DNA from: an uncultured Xanthomonas sp.
GTDB lineage: Bacteria > Pseudomonadota > Gammaproteobacteria > Xanthomonadales > Xanthomonadaceae
DNA length: 64,000 bases
Direction: 5' to 3'
Assembly: GCA_943912265.1 (NCBI GenBank)
Contig: CALTTS010000001.1
Location: 124,001 to 188,000, forward strand
The notes beneath the pieces were generated by a model, which saw only the letters and a program-made list of their open reading frames with translations, was not told the DNA's origin and made no database searches. Each line of letters starts with the position of its first letter. Within the stretch, counting starts at the first letter, position 1. This document shows, piece by piece, positions 32,271 to 41,840 of the stretch. A program made the position numbers and the translations under genes.

Positions 32271-32306
32271 GCCCGCTGGCAACGCAAGTTGCAAGCGGGC
32301 TTTTTT
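32271..32306 (+). terminator. Rho-independent terminator
   Basis: GCCCGCTGGCAAC (32271-32283), loop GCAA, GTTGCAAGCGGGC (32288-32300), then TTTTTT. It ends the receptor-aminotransferase transcript, or a short RNA arising in the 116-bp gap, 40 bp before glnE. Confidence 0.88.
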
Positions 32307-32345
32307 GTGGCCGCGCCGGCCAAGTGCCGATGCCACAATGCCGGC

Positions 32346-35174
32346 ATGGCGCCCGTCGATTTCCGCATCCCCGATTCCCAGCAGCCGGCCGTCGCGCGCG
32401 CGCTGGACACCCTCGCCGCGGCGCTGGCCGAAGCCGGCCTGCCGCCTGCCGACGCTGCCGGCACGGCACAGCTGGCGCCGCTCGCGCTGGCCAGCGATTT
32501 CGCCGTGGACACCTTCCGCCGCCAGCCGGCGGTGCTGGCCCGGCTGCTGGCCGGCGACGACGGCCCGGCGCCGCTGCCGGTGCTGCCGCCCGCGCAGCCC
32601 GAAGTCTGGCCGGCGCTGCTGCGCCGTCACCGCGCGGCCGAATCCGCGCGGCTGGTGTGGCGCGACGTGGCCGGGCTGGACGACGTGGACGCCACGCTCG
32701 CCGCCAGCAGCCGGCTGGCCGAGGACTGCCTGCAGCTGGCGCTGGCCGCGCTGGAGGACGAATTCGCCGCGCGCCACGGCCGCGTGCGCGCCGCCGACGG
32801 CACGCCGCAGCGGCTGGTGGTGTTCGGCCTGGGCAAGCTCGGCGGCGGCGAACTGAACTTTTCCTCGGACATCGACCTCGTCTACGCCTACCCGCAGGCC
32901 GGCGAGTCGGACGGCGCCCGCGCGCTGGCCGCCGAGGACTACTTCGCCCGGCTCGGCCAGCGCCTGGCCCGGCTGCTCGACGACGCCACCGCCGACGGTT
33001 TCTGCCACCGCGTGGACCTGCGCCTGCGCCCGTTCGGCAGCGCCGGCCGGGTGGCGCTGTCGTTCGCGGCGATGGACCAGTACTTCCAGCGCGAGGGCCG
33101 CGACTGGGAACGCTACGCCTGGCTGAAGGCGCGCGCGGTGGCCGGCGACGTCGCCGCCGGCGAGGCCTGGCTGACCACCCTGCGGCCGTTCGTGTACCGG
33201 CGCTACCTGGATTTCACCGCGCTCGACGGCCTGCGCGGGATGAAGGCCGCGATCGTCGCCGAAGTCGCCCGCCGCGACCGCAGCGACGACATCAAGCGCG
33301 GGCCGGGCGGCATCCGCGAGATCGAGTTCCTCGTGCAGTCGCTGCAGCTGATCCGCGGCGGCCGCGAACCGGCACTGCGCGAACGCGGGCTGCTGGCTTC
33401 GCTGCATGCGCTGGTCGCGGCCGGCCACGTCGGCGAGGCCGAGGGCGCGGCACTGGCGCGGGCCTACCGCTTCCTGCGCCATCTGGAAAACCGCCTGCAG
33501 ATGCTGCGCGATGCGCAGACCCACGTGCTGCCGCTGGACGAGGCCGGGCGCGCGCGCATCGCCGCCGGGCTCGGTTTTGCCGGCTGGCCGGCATTGCTGC
33601 AGGCGCTGGATGCACACCGCGCCCGGGTGTCGGCCGAGTTCGATGCGCTGCTGGTGCCGCGCCGGCGGCACCCGGTGCCCGCCGCGCTGGCCAGCGGCTG
33701 GCGCGCACTGGCGGCCGGCGACGAGGCCGCGCATCCGCTGTCCGGCGCCGGCTTCGACGATGCCGGTGCGGCCGAGACGGCCTTGCGCGGCTTCGCCCGC
33801 TCGCCCGGCGTGCGCGCGCTGTCGGATGCGGCGCGCGCGCGGCTCGACCGGGTGATGCCGGCCCTGCTCGATGCGGTGGCCCATTCGGCGCAGCCGGACA
33901 GGGCGCTCGGCCGCATGCTCGACCTGCTGCACGCCATCCTGCGCCGCACCAGCTACCTGGCCCTGCTCGACGAGCAGCCCGGCGCGCTGGCGCGGCTGGC
34001 CGACGTGCTGGCGCGCAGCGCGCTGCTGGCCGAGCGTCTGGCCATGTATCCGCTGCTGCTGGACGAACTGCTCGACAGCCGCGTCGGCGGGCCCTTGCCC
34101 GATCGCGGACGCCTGCACGCGGCCGTCGCCGCGGTCGAGCGCGGCGAGGATGTCGAATCCACCCTGCGCGCGCTCAACGAAACGCGGATGGCGCTGAGCT
34201 TCCGCATCGGCCTGGCCACGCTGGACCGGCGCCAGCCCGGCGAGCACGGCGCGCGGCAGCTGGCCTGGCTGGCCGAGGACGTGCTGCAGGCCACGCTGCG
34301 GCTGGCCGAGGAGGACATGGCCGCCGCGCACGGCCGGGTGCCGGGCGGGCGCTTCGCCGCGATCGGCTACGGCAGCCTCGGCGGCGGCGAACTCGGCTTC
34401 GGTTCGGACCTGGACCTGGTGTTCCTGTACGACGTGCCGCCCGGCGACCCGCCGTCCGACGGCGCGCGTCCGCTGGAGGCCGCGCGCTGGTACCTGCGGC
34501 TGGCGCAGAAGCTGGTCGCGCTGCTGGCCGCGCCCACCGGCGGCGGCCGCCTCTACGACGTGGACATGCGCCTGCGCCCGGACGGCGGCAAGGGCCTGCT
34601 GGTGTCCTCGCTGGCCAGCTATGCCGACTACCAGCGCCAGCGCGCGTGGACCTGGGAGCACCAGGCGCTGGTGCGCGCGCGCGGCATCGCCGGCGATGCC
34701 GGGCTGCTGGCCACCTTCGCCGACATCCGCCGCGACACGCTCGGCCGCGCGCGTGACGCGCAGGCGCTGCGCACCGACGTGGTGGCGATGCGCCGGCGCA
34801 TGCGCGCCGAACTGGACCGCAGCGACGCGGCTCGCTTCGACCTCAAGCAGGGCGCCGGCGGCCTGGTGGACCTGGAGTTCCTGCTGCAGTACGCGGTGCT
34901 GTCCGCGGCGGCCGGCCACCCGGCGCTGCTGGCGGCCACCGATACCCCCGCGCTGATCGACGCGGCCGCCGGCGGCGGCTGGCTGGCGCCCGGCGAGCGC
35001 GAACGCCTGCACGCAGCGCATGCCGCGCTGCTCGACGCGGGGCTGGCCTGCACGCTCGACCGGCGCCCGCGGCTGACCGCGCCGACGCCCGCCATCGCCG
35101 CCGCGCGTGCGGCCATCGCCGCGGCCTGCGTCGGCCACGGGCTGGACTTCGACGCGGCCGGCGGCGCGGCCTGA
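32346..35174 (+). CDS. glnE: Bifunctional glutamine synthetase adenylyltransferase / deadenylase
   Basis: The 942-residue protein modifies glutamine synthetase in response to nitrogen status. Both nucleotidyltransferase domains are present: the N-terminal deadenylylase (GLGKLGGGELNFSSDIDLVY, near residue 160) and the C-terminal adenylylase (GYGSLGGGELGFGSDLDLVF, near residue 675), with the GPGGIREIEFLVQSLQL and GAGGLVDLEFLLQY motifs. ATG 32346 is 40 bp after a terminator. It converges with the glycerophosphodiesterase gene. Confidence 0.96.
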   Translation: MAPVDFRIPDSQQPAVARALDTLAAALAEAGLPPADAAGTAQLAPLALASDFAVDTFRRQPAVLARLLAGDDGPAPLPVLPPAQPEVWPALLRRHRAAESARLVWRDVAGLDDVDATLAASSRLAEDCLQLALAALEDEFAARHGRVRAADGTPQRLVVFGLGKLGGGELNFSSDIDLVYAYPQAGESDGARALAAEDYFARLGQRLARLLDDATADGFCHRVDLRLRPFGSAGRVALSFAAMDQYFQREGRDWERYAWLKARAVAGDVAAGEAWLTTLRPFVYRRYLDFTALDGLRGMKAAIVAEVARRDRSDDIKRGPGGIREIEFLVQSLQLIRGGREPALRERGLLASLHALVAAGHVGEAEGAALARAYRFLRHLENRLQMLRDAQTHVLPLDEAGRARIAAGLGFAGWPALLQALDAHRARVSAEFDALLVPRRRHPVPAALASGWRALAAGDEAAHPLSGAGFDDAGAAETALRGFARSPGVRALSDAARARLDRVMPALLDAVAHSAQPDRALGRMLDLLHAILRRTSYLALLDEQPGALARLADVLARSALLAERLAMYPLLLDELLDSRVGGPLPDRGRLHAAVAAVERGEDVESTLRALNETRMALSFRIGLATLDRRQPGEHGARQLAWLAEDVLQATLRLAEEDMAAAHGRVPGGRFAAIGYGSLGGGELGFGSDLDLVFLYDVPPGDPPSDGARPLEAARWYLRLAQKLVALLAAPTGGGRLYDVDMRLRPDGGKGLLVSSLASYADYQRQRAWTWEHQALVRARGIAGDAGLLATFADIRRDTLGRARDAQALRTDVVAMRRRMRAELDRSDAARFDLKQGAGGLVDLEFLLQYAVLSAAAGHPALLAATDTPALIDAAAGGGWLAPGERERLHAAHAALLDAGLACTLDRRPRLTAPTPAIAAARAAIAAACVGHGLDFDAAGGAA

Positions 35175-35195
35175 ACCCGGCCGGCGGCGCCGGGC

Positions 35196-36290
35196 TCAGC
35201 GCCGGTCCACGGCCTGCCGCCCCAGCGCCGGGTCGTCGGTGAAGAAGCCGTCGATGCCGGCGTTGAGGTAGGTGAGGATCTCGGCGACGGTGCCCTCGTC
35301 GCTGCGCGCGTCCGGCGCGGCGCTCTGGCGGAATTCGGCGGCGAGGAAGCGGTTTTCCGGGCGGAAGGTGTAGGGCATCACCCGCAACCCGGCGGCGTGG
35401 GCGTCGCGCACCAGCGCGGTCGGGTCGGCCAGCCGGCCGTCGCCGCCCCACGGGATCACCCGGCGCAGTTCCGGGCCGAGGATGTCGGCATAGCCGGCCA
35501 CTTCGCGCAGGCCATCGGGCGTGGTCATGTCGCGGTAGCGCAGGTTGCCGCCGGCGGCAAGCACGTCGCCGGGGCGCTCGTCCGGCGCGCCGATCAGCTG
35601 CACCAGGCGGAGGTTGGAACCGCGGCCGATCCGCGCGCGCAGTGCGCGCAGGTTGCCGACCTCGAAGGACTGGATCGCCACCGGCGCGGTCCGGGTGTAG
35701 GGATGCGCCTGCAGCGCGGCGAGCAGCCTGTCTTCCAGCGGCAGGCCGATCGCGCGGAAGTAGGTGCCGTGCTTGATCTCCGGGATCAGGCCGATGACGC
35801 GGCCGCTGCGGGCCGATTCGGCGGCGACGAAGTCGATGATCTCGTCCAGCGTGGCGACCGGGTACTGCCCGTCGAAGGCGGTGCCGCGGGTGCCGGGCAG
35901 GCGCTCGCGGGCGCGCAGCGTCTTCAGCTCGGCGAGGGTGAAGTCCTCGCTGAACCAGCCTTCCACGCGCTGGCCGTCGATGGTCTTCGTCGTCCTGCGC
36001 GCGGCGAACTCCGGGTGCGCGGCCACGTCGGTGGTGCCGCCGATCTCGTTCTCGTGGCGCGCCACCAGCACGCCGTCGCGGGTGGAGACCAGGTCCGGCT
36101 CGACGTAGTCGGCCGCCTGTTCGATCGCCAGCCCGTAGGCGGCCAGCGTGTGTTCCGGCCGGTACGCGCTGGCGCCGCGGTGGGCGAGCACGAGGATGGG
36201 CGAGGCCAGCGGCGCCTCGGCCCGCGCCGCGGCGGGCGAGAGGGTGGCCAGGGCCAGCAGGAACAGCAGCGCGGTCGCGGGACGGGGCAT
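35196..36290 (-). CDS. Periplasmic glycerophosphodiester phosphodiesterase
   Basis: The 364-residue protein has a signal peptide (cleavage near ARAEA) and the GDPD TIM-barrel motifs: AHRGASAYRPEHTLAAY with catalytic HR and E, VEPDLVSTRDGVLVARHE, IPEIKHGTYF and the C-terminal GIDGFFTDDPALG. It hydrolyses glycerophosphodiesters to glycerol-3-phosphate and an alcohol, as GlpQ does. No glp operon partners are adjacent, so I do not assign glpQ. Confidence 0.92.
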   Translation of the reverse strand: MPRPATALLFLLALATLSPAAARAEAPLASPILVLAHRGASAYRPEHTLAAYGLAIEQAADYVEPDLVSTRDGVLVARHENEIGGTTDVAAHPEFAARRTTKTIDGQRVEGWFSEDFTLAELKTLRARERLPGTRGTAFDGQYPVATLDEIIDFVAAESARSGRVIGLIPEIKHGTYFRAIGLPLEDRLLAALQAHPYTRTAPVAIQSFEVGNLRALRARIGRGSNLRLVQLIGAPDERPGDVLAAGGNLRYRDMTTPDGLREVAGYADILGPELRRVIPWGGDGRLADPTALVRDAHAAGLRVMPYTFRPENRFLAAEFRQSAAPDARSDEGTVAEILTYLNAGIDGFFTDDPALGRQAVDRR

Positions 36291-36355
36291 CGGCGGGCTA
36301 CGGATGGGGGGAAGGCATCATTTCAAGGCCGGACGATGACGCGGCGGTGACGCGC

Positions 36356-37336
36356 TCATCCGTCCAGGCCCAGCCGCTGCCGCACGTGCCGGGCGATGCG
36401 CGCGGTTTCGCGCAAGGGCCGGGCGTGCAGGTCCGGGGCTGCGGCGTCGCCAGCGCCGATGCGCCGCAATGCCTGCAGCCGGGCGACGAAGGCGCCGGCG
36501 CGGCCGCGCGCGCGCATCGGCGCGATCACCTCCACCGGCACCGCCGTGGCGCAGGCTTCGGACAGCAGGTTGACCGAATCGCAGGTGCAGGCCAGCCGGT
36601 CGGCCCAGCCGAGCAGGCCGGCGTAGGGGTTGGGGCCATCGGCGGCGCCGGTCCAGACGATGCCGGGCAGGCCGGCGCAGGCGCCGCGCAGGGCGTCGGC
36701 CACCGCGGCCGGCGTGCGCCGCGAGGTGGTGGCCAGCACGCTGCCGCCGCGGGCGCGCACGTCCGCGGCGATGCGCGCGAACGCGGCGCGGGCATCGTCC
36801 GCATCCCACGGCGCATGCCGGGTCGGGCCGCCGACCAGCACGCCGACGCGCGGCGCCGGCAGCGCGGCCAGCTGCGGGAATGCCGCGCGGCCGGCCGCGA
36901 GCCAGGCCTCGTCCACCGGGTTGAGGCTGCCGTCCAGGGGCAGCACGTTGGCGCCGCGCAGGCGGTCGTGTGCGGGCACCACCAGCAGGTCCCAGTGGCG
37001 CGGCGGCAGGCGCGGATCGAGGATCTGCACCGTCTTCCAGCCGTGCCGGCGCAGCAGCCGGGTGGCCAGCGCCGCCTGGCGGCCGCAGCCGATGGCGATG
37101 CCGGGCGCCTGCCCGGCCAGCGCGGCGAAACCGGGGCCGAAGGCATGGCCGGCCAGCGGCAGGACGCGCGGCGCCAGCCAGCGCCACGGCGGCCGCGGCG
37201 CCAGCACGATCTCGCCGGCGTCGCCGGCCAGCGCCGCCGCCAGTGCGAGCGCCTGGCGGCGGTTGCCGGCGCGCCCGTCGTGCAGGGCGAGGATCGGCAA
37301 CGGCGGGGCTGCGGCGGATTGTTCCTGATTCGGCAC
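36356..37336 (-). CDS. ELM1-like mitochondrial-fission family protein (DUF1022)
   Basis: The protein (326 residues from a GTG at 37336 preceded by GGAA) matches the bacterial ELM1/DUF1022 family: LALHDGRAGNRRQALALA at the start, PRHWDLLVVPAHDRL, VGVLVGGPTRHAPW and TSRRTPAAVADAL, with a glycosyltransferase-like fold ending TCDSVNLLSEACAT. Function in bacteria is unknown, although many lie near LPS genes. No ATG is available near the conserved start. It is divergent from rutE. Confidence 0.8.
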   Translation of the reverse strand: MPNQEQSAAAPPLPILALHDGRAGNRRQALALAAALAGDAGEIVLAPRPPWRWLAPRVLPLAGHAFGPGFAALAGQAPGIAIGCGRQAALATRLLRRHGWKTVQILDPRLPPRHWDLLVVPAHDRLRGANVLPLDGSLNPVDEAWLAAGRAAFPQLAALPAPRVGVLVGGPTRHAPWDADDARAAFARIAADVRARGGSVLATTSRRTPAAVADALRGACAGLPGIVWTGAADGPNPYAGLLGWADRLACTCDSVNLLSEACATAVPVEVIAPMRARGRAGAFVARLQALRRIGAGDAAAPDLHARPLRETARIARHVRQRLGLDG

Positions 37337-37439
37337 CAATTCGTTCCGTTGCGGCGGGGTGCCGCATCGCGGGGGACTGCCTACACTGCAGCGCATCCGC
37401 ACCGCCCGCGGTGTCCTCCCCGTTCCGGAGATCATACGG

Positions 37440-38030
37440 ATGCCCGCCATCCTCGACGATGCCGCGCTCGACCAACTGTTCCGCACCGCCCGCACCGCCA
37501 ATGCCTTCCGCGACGAGCCGGTTTCCGACCAGACCCTGCACGCGCTGTACGAACTGCTGAAGTGGGGCCCGACCGCGGCCAACGCCACGCCGGCGCGCTT
37601 CGTGTTCGTGAAGTCGAAGGCGGCCAGGGAGAAGCTGCGCCCGGCGCTGTCGGAGGGCAACCTGGCCAAGACCCTGGCCGCGCCGGTGACGGTGATCGTC
37701 GCCTCCGACGAGGACTTCCACGAGAAGCTGCCGTTCCTGTTCCCGCACGCCGACGCGAAGAGCTGGTTCGACGGCCCGCGCGAGGGGCGCCGCGAGGCGG
37801 CCCTGCGCAACGGCAGCCTGCAGGGCGCCTACCTGATCCTCGCCGCGCGCGCGCTCGGCCTGGACGCCGGGCCGATGTCCGGTTTCGACAACGCCAAGGT
37901 GGACGAGGCGTTCTTCGCCGGCACCGCGCTCAAGTCCAATTTCCTCGTCAATCTGGGCCATGCCGACCCGGCCGGCACCTTCCCGCGGCTGCCGCGGCTG
38001 GCCTTCGACGAGGCCGCCCGGATCGAATGA
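37440..38030 (+). CDS. rutE: Nitroreductase family protein, RutE-like malonic semialdehyde reductase
   Basis: The 196-residue length and motifs match RutE/HadB: RTANAFRDEPVSDQTL, LLKWGPTAANATPARFVF, GNLAKTLAAPVTVIV and LGLDAGPMSGFDNAKVDEAFF. RutE reduces malonic semialdehyde in pyrimidine-ring breakdown using FMN, but no other rut gene is present here, so its real substrate may differ. ATG 37440 follows a CCGGAG ribosome site. It is divergent from the ELM1-like gene. Confidence 0.85.
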   Translation: MPAILDDAALDQLFRTARTANAFRDEPVSDQTLHALYELLKWGPTAANATPARFVFVKSKAAREKLRPALSEGNLAKTLAAPVTVIVASDEDFHEKLPFLFPHADAKSWFDGPREGRREAALRNGSLQGAYLILAARALGLDAGPMSGFDNAKVDEAFFAGTALKSNFLVNLGHADPAGTFPRLPRLAFDEAARIE

Positions 38031-38108
38031 ACCGGCCTTCACCGGCCGGCCCGTAACCTCGCGCGCCGGGCATGCCGCCCGCGCCCATCACCACCCACGG
38101 CGATTCCG

Positions 38109-38822
38109 ATGAACACCGCCAACAAACTGCTGCTCGCCCTGTCGATTTCGCTGGCCCTCGGCGCCTGCTCGAAGCCGGCCGACACCACCGCCGAGTCCGC
38201 CGCCCCGGCCGCCGAAGCGCCCGCCGCCGCTCCGGCCGAACCGGCCGTCGAGGCCATCAAGGGCCAGTCCGGCACCTATGCCCTCGACCCGACCCACACC
38301 GACGTGCTGGTCGAGTGGACCCACTCCGGCTTCTCCAAGCCCAGCGCCCACTTCGGCATCAGCGAGGGCACGCTGGTCTACGACGCCGACGACGTGAGCA
38401 AGTCCAGCGTCGAGGTCAGCATCCCGGTGACCGCCATCGACACCTTCGTGCCCAAGCTGGACGAGCACCTGAAGGGCGCCGACTTCTTCGACGCCGGCAA
38501 GTTCCCGACCGCCACCTTCAAGAGCACCAGCGTCGCCGCCGCCGGCACCAACAAGCTCACCGTCACCGGCGACCTGACCGTCAAGGGCATCACCAAGCCG
38601 GTCACCCTGGACGTCACCCTGAACGGCGCCGGCGAGCACCCGATGGCCAAGAAGCAGGCCATCGGCTTCAGCGCCACCGGCACGATCAAGCGCACCGACT
38701 TCGGCGTCGGCGCCTACGCCCCGAACGTCAGCGACGAGGTGCAGCTGCGCATCACCACCGAAGGCACCCTGGCCGATGCCCCGGCCGCGGATGCGCCGGC
38801 GGCCGACGCCGACAAGAAGTAA
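38109..38822 (+). CDS. YceI family lipoprotein
   Basis: The 237-residue protein has a lipoprotein signal with lipobox LGAC (Cys20), an Ala/Pro-rich linker to about residue 50, then the YceI lipocalin-like barrel (YALDPTHTDVLVEWTHSGFS; FDAGKFPTATFKST; LTVKGITKPVTLDV). YceI proteins bind isoprenoid-like lipids. An unusual Ala/Asp-rich tail (ADAPAADAPAADADKK) follows the domain. A hairpin lies 28 bp after the stop. Confidence 0.92.
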   Translation: MNTANKLLLALSISLALGACSKPADTTAESAAPAAEAPAAAPAEPAVEAIKGQSGTYALDPTHTDVLVEWTHSGFSKPSAHFGISEGTLVYDADDVSKSSVEVSIPVTAIDTFVPKLDEHLKGADFFDAGKFPTATFKSTSVAAAGTNKLTVTGDLTVKGITKPVTLDVTLNGAGEHPMAKKQAIGFSATGTIKRTDFGVGAYAPNVSDEVQLRITTEGTLADAPAADAPAADADKK

Positions 38823-39132
38823 GCGGTCCCGCTCCCGTCGTGAGCCTTCGACGCCGGCCCCGTGCCGGCGTCGTCGTTTCCGCGCGCGGCGTGATGACGC
38901 AACCCGGCGCACGCGGCCGCGAATGCCGGGGCGGGGCGCATGGCCGCGTGCGCGGGCCGTGGCCGGCAGGCGATGCATGGGCATTCCGGGCATCGCGCAT
39001 GGCGGTCGGCGAGCATGGCGGGGGCGGGCCGGGTCGCCGCCGGGCAGCGCGTCCCGGCCATGCCGTGCCGCCGCCGGCCGCTGCCGCGGCTGCTAGAATT
39101 CCACCGTCCACCCGATCGGCACTTCCATCGCC
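38823..39132. other. Intergenic region
   Basis: These 310 bases hold the yceI hairpin and, at the right end, a TAGAAT (about 39094) that could be a -10 for the zinc-finger gene. I see no gene. Confidence 0.5.
38850..38880 (+). terminator. Hairpin terminator after YceI gene
   Basis: CGACGCCGGC, loop CCCGT, GCCGGCGTCG, followed by TCGTTT. The stem is perfect over 10 bp; the T-tract is weak. Confidence 0.65.
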
Positions 39133-39330
39133 ATGAGCCAGACCGCCACCGCGCCCGCCAATGCCCAGAAGCATTACACCGTGCATGCCAGCGACCTGCC
39201 GCTGAGCTGCCCGACGCCGGAAATGGCGCTGTGGAACTCGCACCCGCGCGTGTACCTGCCGATCCAGGACGAACCCGGCCACGAAGCGGCCTGTCCGTAC
39301 TGCGGCGCCGTGTTCAAGCTGGTCGACTGA
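39133..39330 (+). CDS. Small zinc-finger domain protein (NDUFS6/zf-CHCC type)
   Basis: The 65-residue protein ends in a CPYCGAVFKLVD knuckle, with a further cysteine at LSCPTPEM and a histidine (SHPRVYLPI) completing a CHCC zinc site. Homologous small proteins are widespread in proteobacteria and share the zinc domain of the complex I subunit NDUFS6, but their role is unclear. It precedes the glycosyltransferase gene by 55 bp. Confidence 0.88.
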   Translation: MSQTATAPANAQKHYTVHASDLPLSCPTPEMALWNSHPRVYLPIQDEPGHEAACPYCGAVFKLVD

Positions 39331-39385
39331 CTTTCTCTCCGCCGTTCCCGGCTCCGCTCCGCTGCCCCGCAATGCGTGGCCCGCG

Positions 39386-40501
39386 ATGCGCCGGCTGACC
39401 GTGGTGCAGGTGCTGCCGGCGCTGCAGGCCGGCGGCGTCGAGCGCTCCACGCTGGAAATCGCCGCCGCGCTGGTCGCGGCCGGGCACCGCGCCATCGTCG
39501 TGTCCGCCGGCGGCCGGCTGGTGCCCGTGCTGGAAGGGTTCGGCGCCGAACACGTGACGCTGGATATCGGCCGCAAGTCGCCGCTGACCCTGCTGAAGGT
39601 GCCGGCGCTGCGCGCGCTGCTGCGCCGCGAGCACGCCGACATCGTGCACGCGCGCTCGCGCCTGCCGGCGTGGATCGCGCGGCTGGCCCTGCGCGGCCTG
39701 CCGGCGGCGGACCGCCCGCACTTCGTCACCACCGTGCATGGGCTCAATTCGCCCGGCCGCTACAGCGCGGTGATGACCACCGGCGAGCGGACGATCTGCG
39801 TGTCCGCCAGCGTGCGCGCACACGTGCTGGCGCATTACCCGCAGGTCGATCCGGCGCGCCTGCGCACGATCCCGCGCGGCATCGACCCGGCCGCTTTCCC
39901 GCGCACGCCCGGGCCGGACGCGGCCGCGCGCGCCGCCGTCGCCGCGCGCTGGCCCGCGCTCGGCGGCGACGGGCCGCTGCTGCTGCTGCCCGGGCGCGGC
40001 ACCCGGCTGAAGGGCCATGCCGACGCGCTGCGCCTGCTGGCCGGGCTGCGTGGCGCCGGCCTCGATGCGCGGCTGTGGCTGCTCGGTGCCGACCAGCCGG
40101 GGCGGGGCGCCTACCTGGACGAACTGCGCGCCGAGGCCGCACGGCTCGGCGTCGGCGATGCCCTGGCGATCTGCGCGCCGCGCGCGGACATGGCGGCCGC
40201 ATACGCCGCCTGCGATCTGGTCCTGCAGCTGTCGCGCAAGCCCGAGGCGTTCGGCCGCACCGTCGTCGAGGCGCTGAGCGTCGGCCGGCCGGTGCTCGGC
40301 TGGGCCCACGGCGGCGTCGGCGAACTGCTGGCCGTGCTGCAGCCGTCCGGCGCGGTGGCGCCGTTCGACGAGGCCGCGCTGGCGCACGTTGCGCAGGCCT
40401 GCCTGGCGCGGCCGCCGGCGCCCCCGGCCGCGATTCCGTACACGCTGCAGGCCATGCAGCAGGCCACACTGTCCGTCTATGAAGAACTCGCCACCCGCTG
40501 A
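39386..40501 (+). CDS. Glycosyltransferase family 4 protein
   Basis: The 371-residue protein has the GT-B fold: VVQVLPALQAGGVERSTLEIA at the N-terminus, acceptor-domain VTTVHGLNSPGRYS, and the donor-side LLLPGRGTRLKGHADAL, ending with the EX7E-like KPEAFGRTVVEALSVG. It probably adds a sugar to the LPS core or another envelope glycan, given the ligase-like and acyltransferase genes downstream. Sugar specificity cannot be inferred. Confidence 0.9.
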   Translation: MRRLTVVQVLPALQAGGVERSTLEIAAALVAAGHRAIVVSAGGRLVPVLEGFGAEHVTLDIGRKSPLTLLKVPALRALLRREHADIVHARSRLPAWIARLALRGLPAADRPHFVTTVHGLNSPGRYSAVMTTGERTICVSASVRAHVLAHYPQVDPARLRTIPRGIDPAAFPRTPGPDAAARAAVAARWPALGGDGPLLLLPGRGTRLKGHADALRLLAGLRGAGLDARLWLLGADQPGRGAYLDELRAEAARLGVGDALAICAPRADMAAAYAACDLVLQLSRKPEAFGRTVVEALSVGRPVLGWAHGGVGELLAVLQPSGAVAPFDEAALAHVAQACLARPPAPPAAIPYTLQAMQQATLSVYEELATR

Positions 40502-40514
40502 TGCGGGAACACGC

Positions 40515-41840
40515 ATGCCTGCCGCGCCCGGACCCGCCCGCCCGGAGAATCCGCCGTCCGTCGATGCCGGTACCGGCTGGCGCGCCGCGCCGGCCTGGGT
40601 GCTGGCCTACGTCGCGCTGTGGCCGGCGCCCGGCTATGCCGAGGCGGTGCTCGCGCTCGGCGCGCTGGCCGCGCTCGCGGTGCTCGGCAGCGCGCGCCTG
40701 CGCGGCGCGCCGGCAGCGCTGGGCCGGCCGGCGCTGGTGCTGGCGACGCTGGTATTCGCCGCCTACTGGCTGCCGCAGGCGGTTTCGTCGTTCGACGTGC
40801 CCGAGGCGCGCGGCAAGGCGCTGGCCGCGCTGCGCTACCTGCCGTTCCTGTGGCTGCTGGGCATGGCGGTGGCCAGTCCAAGCGGCCGGCGCGTCACCTT
40901 CGGCGGCCTGGCGGTGATCGTCGGCGCGTGGACGCTGGACGCGCTGGTGCAGGCCGTGGCCGGGACCAGCCCGCTGTTCTGGTCGGTGGACCACCTCAAG
41001 CTGCTGATCGGCGGCCATCCGATGTGCACGGCCGCGCAGGTGGCGGCGGTCGACCGGCTGGCCGGCTTCCTCGGCCCGTGCAACGTCAAGCTGGGGCAGG
41101 TGATGGCCTCGATGGCGCCATTCGCGCTGGTCGCGGCGGCGCGGTGCTGGCGTGCCGCCGGCTGGCTGGCGGCGGCGGTGGCGGTCGGCATCGTGGTGCT
41201 GCTGGCCGGTTCGCGGGCGTCGTGGATCACCTATGCGCTGGTGGCACTGGCCACCGGCTGGCCGCTGCTCGGCGGCCGCCGCATCGCCCTGCTGGCGGTG
41301 TGCGGCGTGCTCGGTGCCGCGCTGCTGGTGGCCGTCTCGCCGCAGCTGCGCGAACGCGGTGCGCGCACCCTGCTGGCCTTCAGCGGCCGTGCGGACGGCG
41401 TGGACGAAGCGCTGTCCGGGCGCGGCCAGATCTGGGAGGCCGCCGCCTGCATGATCCGCGAACACCCGCTCAACGGCGTGGGCGTGCGCCGCTTCCGCGA
41501 GGCCTTCCCGGCCTGCGACCCGCTGCACGGGCGCGGCGCGGCCTGGGGCGAGGGCAGCGCGCTGCATGCCCACCAGTGGGTGCTGGAAGTGCTCAGCGAG
41601 ACCGGCGCCATCGGCCTGCTGTGCTGGCTGGCCGGCATCCTCGTCCTCTGCCGGGCATGGCGCACGGCACCGGCGTTCGCACGCGAACAGGCGCGGCCGG
41701 CCACGCTCGCGCTGGCGGTGACGGTTTTCCCGCTCAACACCCACCTGGCCTTCCACTCGGCCTTCTGGGGCGGGGTGCTGATGCTGCTGGCCGGGCTGTG
41801 CACCGGCGCGCTGGCCGCGCGCGAGGCGCCGCCGCGATGA
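40515..41840 (+). CDS. O-antigen ligase / Wzy-like polytopic membrane protein
   Basis: The protein (441 residues from ATG 40515; an ATG at 40479 would overlap the glycosyltransferase gene) has about ten hydrophobic segments and the Wzy_C/WaaL hallmark: a large loop with GRGQIWEAAACMIREHPLNG and a following HAHQWVLEVLSETG. Such proteins ligate or polymerise lipid-linked glycans at the periplasmic face. It starts 13 bp after the glycosyltransferase stop and overlaps the acyltransferase gene by 4 bp. Confidence 0.85.
   Translation: MPAAPGPARPENPPSVDAGTGWRAAPAWVLAYVALWPAPGYAEAVLALGALAALAVLGSARLRGAPAALGRPALVLATLVFAAYWLPQAVSSFDVPEARGKALAALRYLPFLWLLGMAVASPSGRRVTFGGLAVIVGAWTLDALVQAVAGTSPLFWSVDHLKLLIGGHPMCTAAQVAAVDRLAGFLGPCNVKLGQVMASMAPFALVAAARCWRAAGWLAAAVAVGIVVLLAGSRASWITYALVALATGWPLLGGRRIALLAVCGVLGAALLVAVSPQLRERGARTLLAFSGRADGVDEALSGRGQIWEAAACMIREHPLNGVGVRRFREAFPACDPLHGRGAAWGEGSALHAHQWVLEVLSETGAIGLLCWLAGILVLCRAWRTAPAFAREQARPATLALAVTVFPLNTHLAFHSAFWGGVLMLLAGLCTGALAAREAPPR

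Noticed and set aside
37349..37387. Sigma-70 promoter TTGCGG / TACACT for rutE
   Set aside because: The spacer would be 27 bp, too long; only the -10-like TACACT is reasonable.
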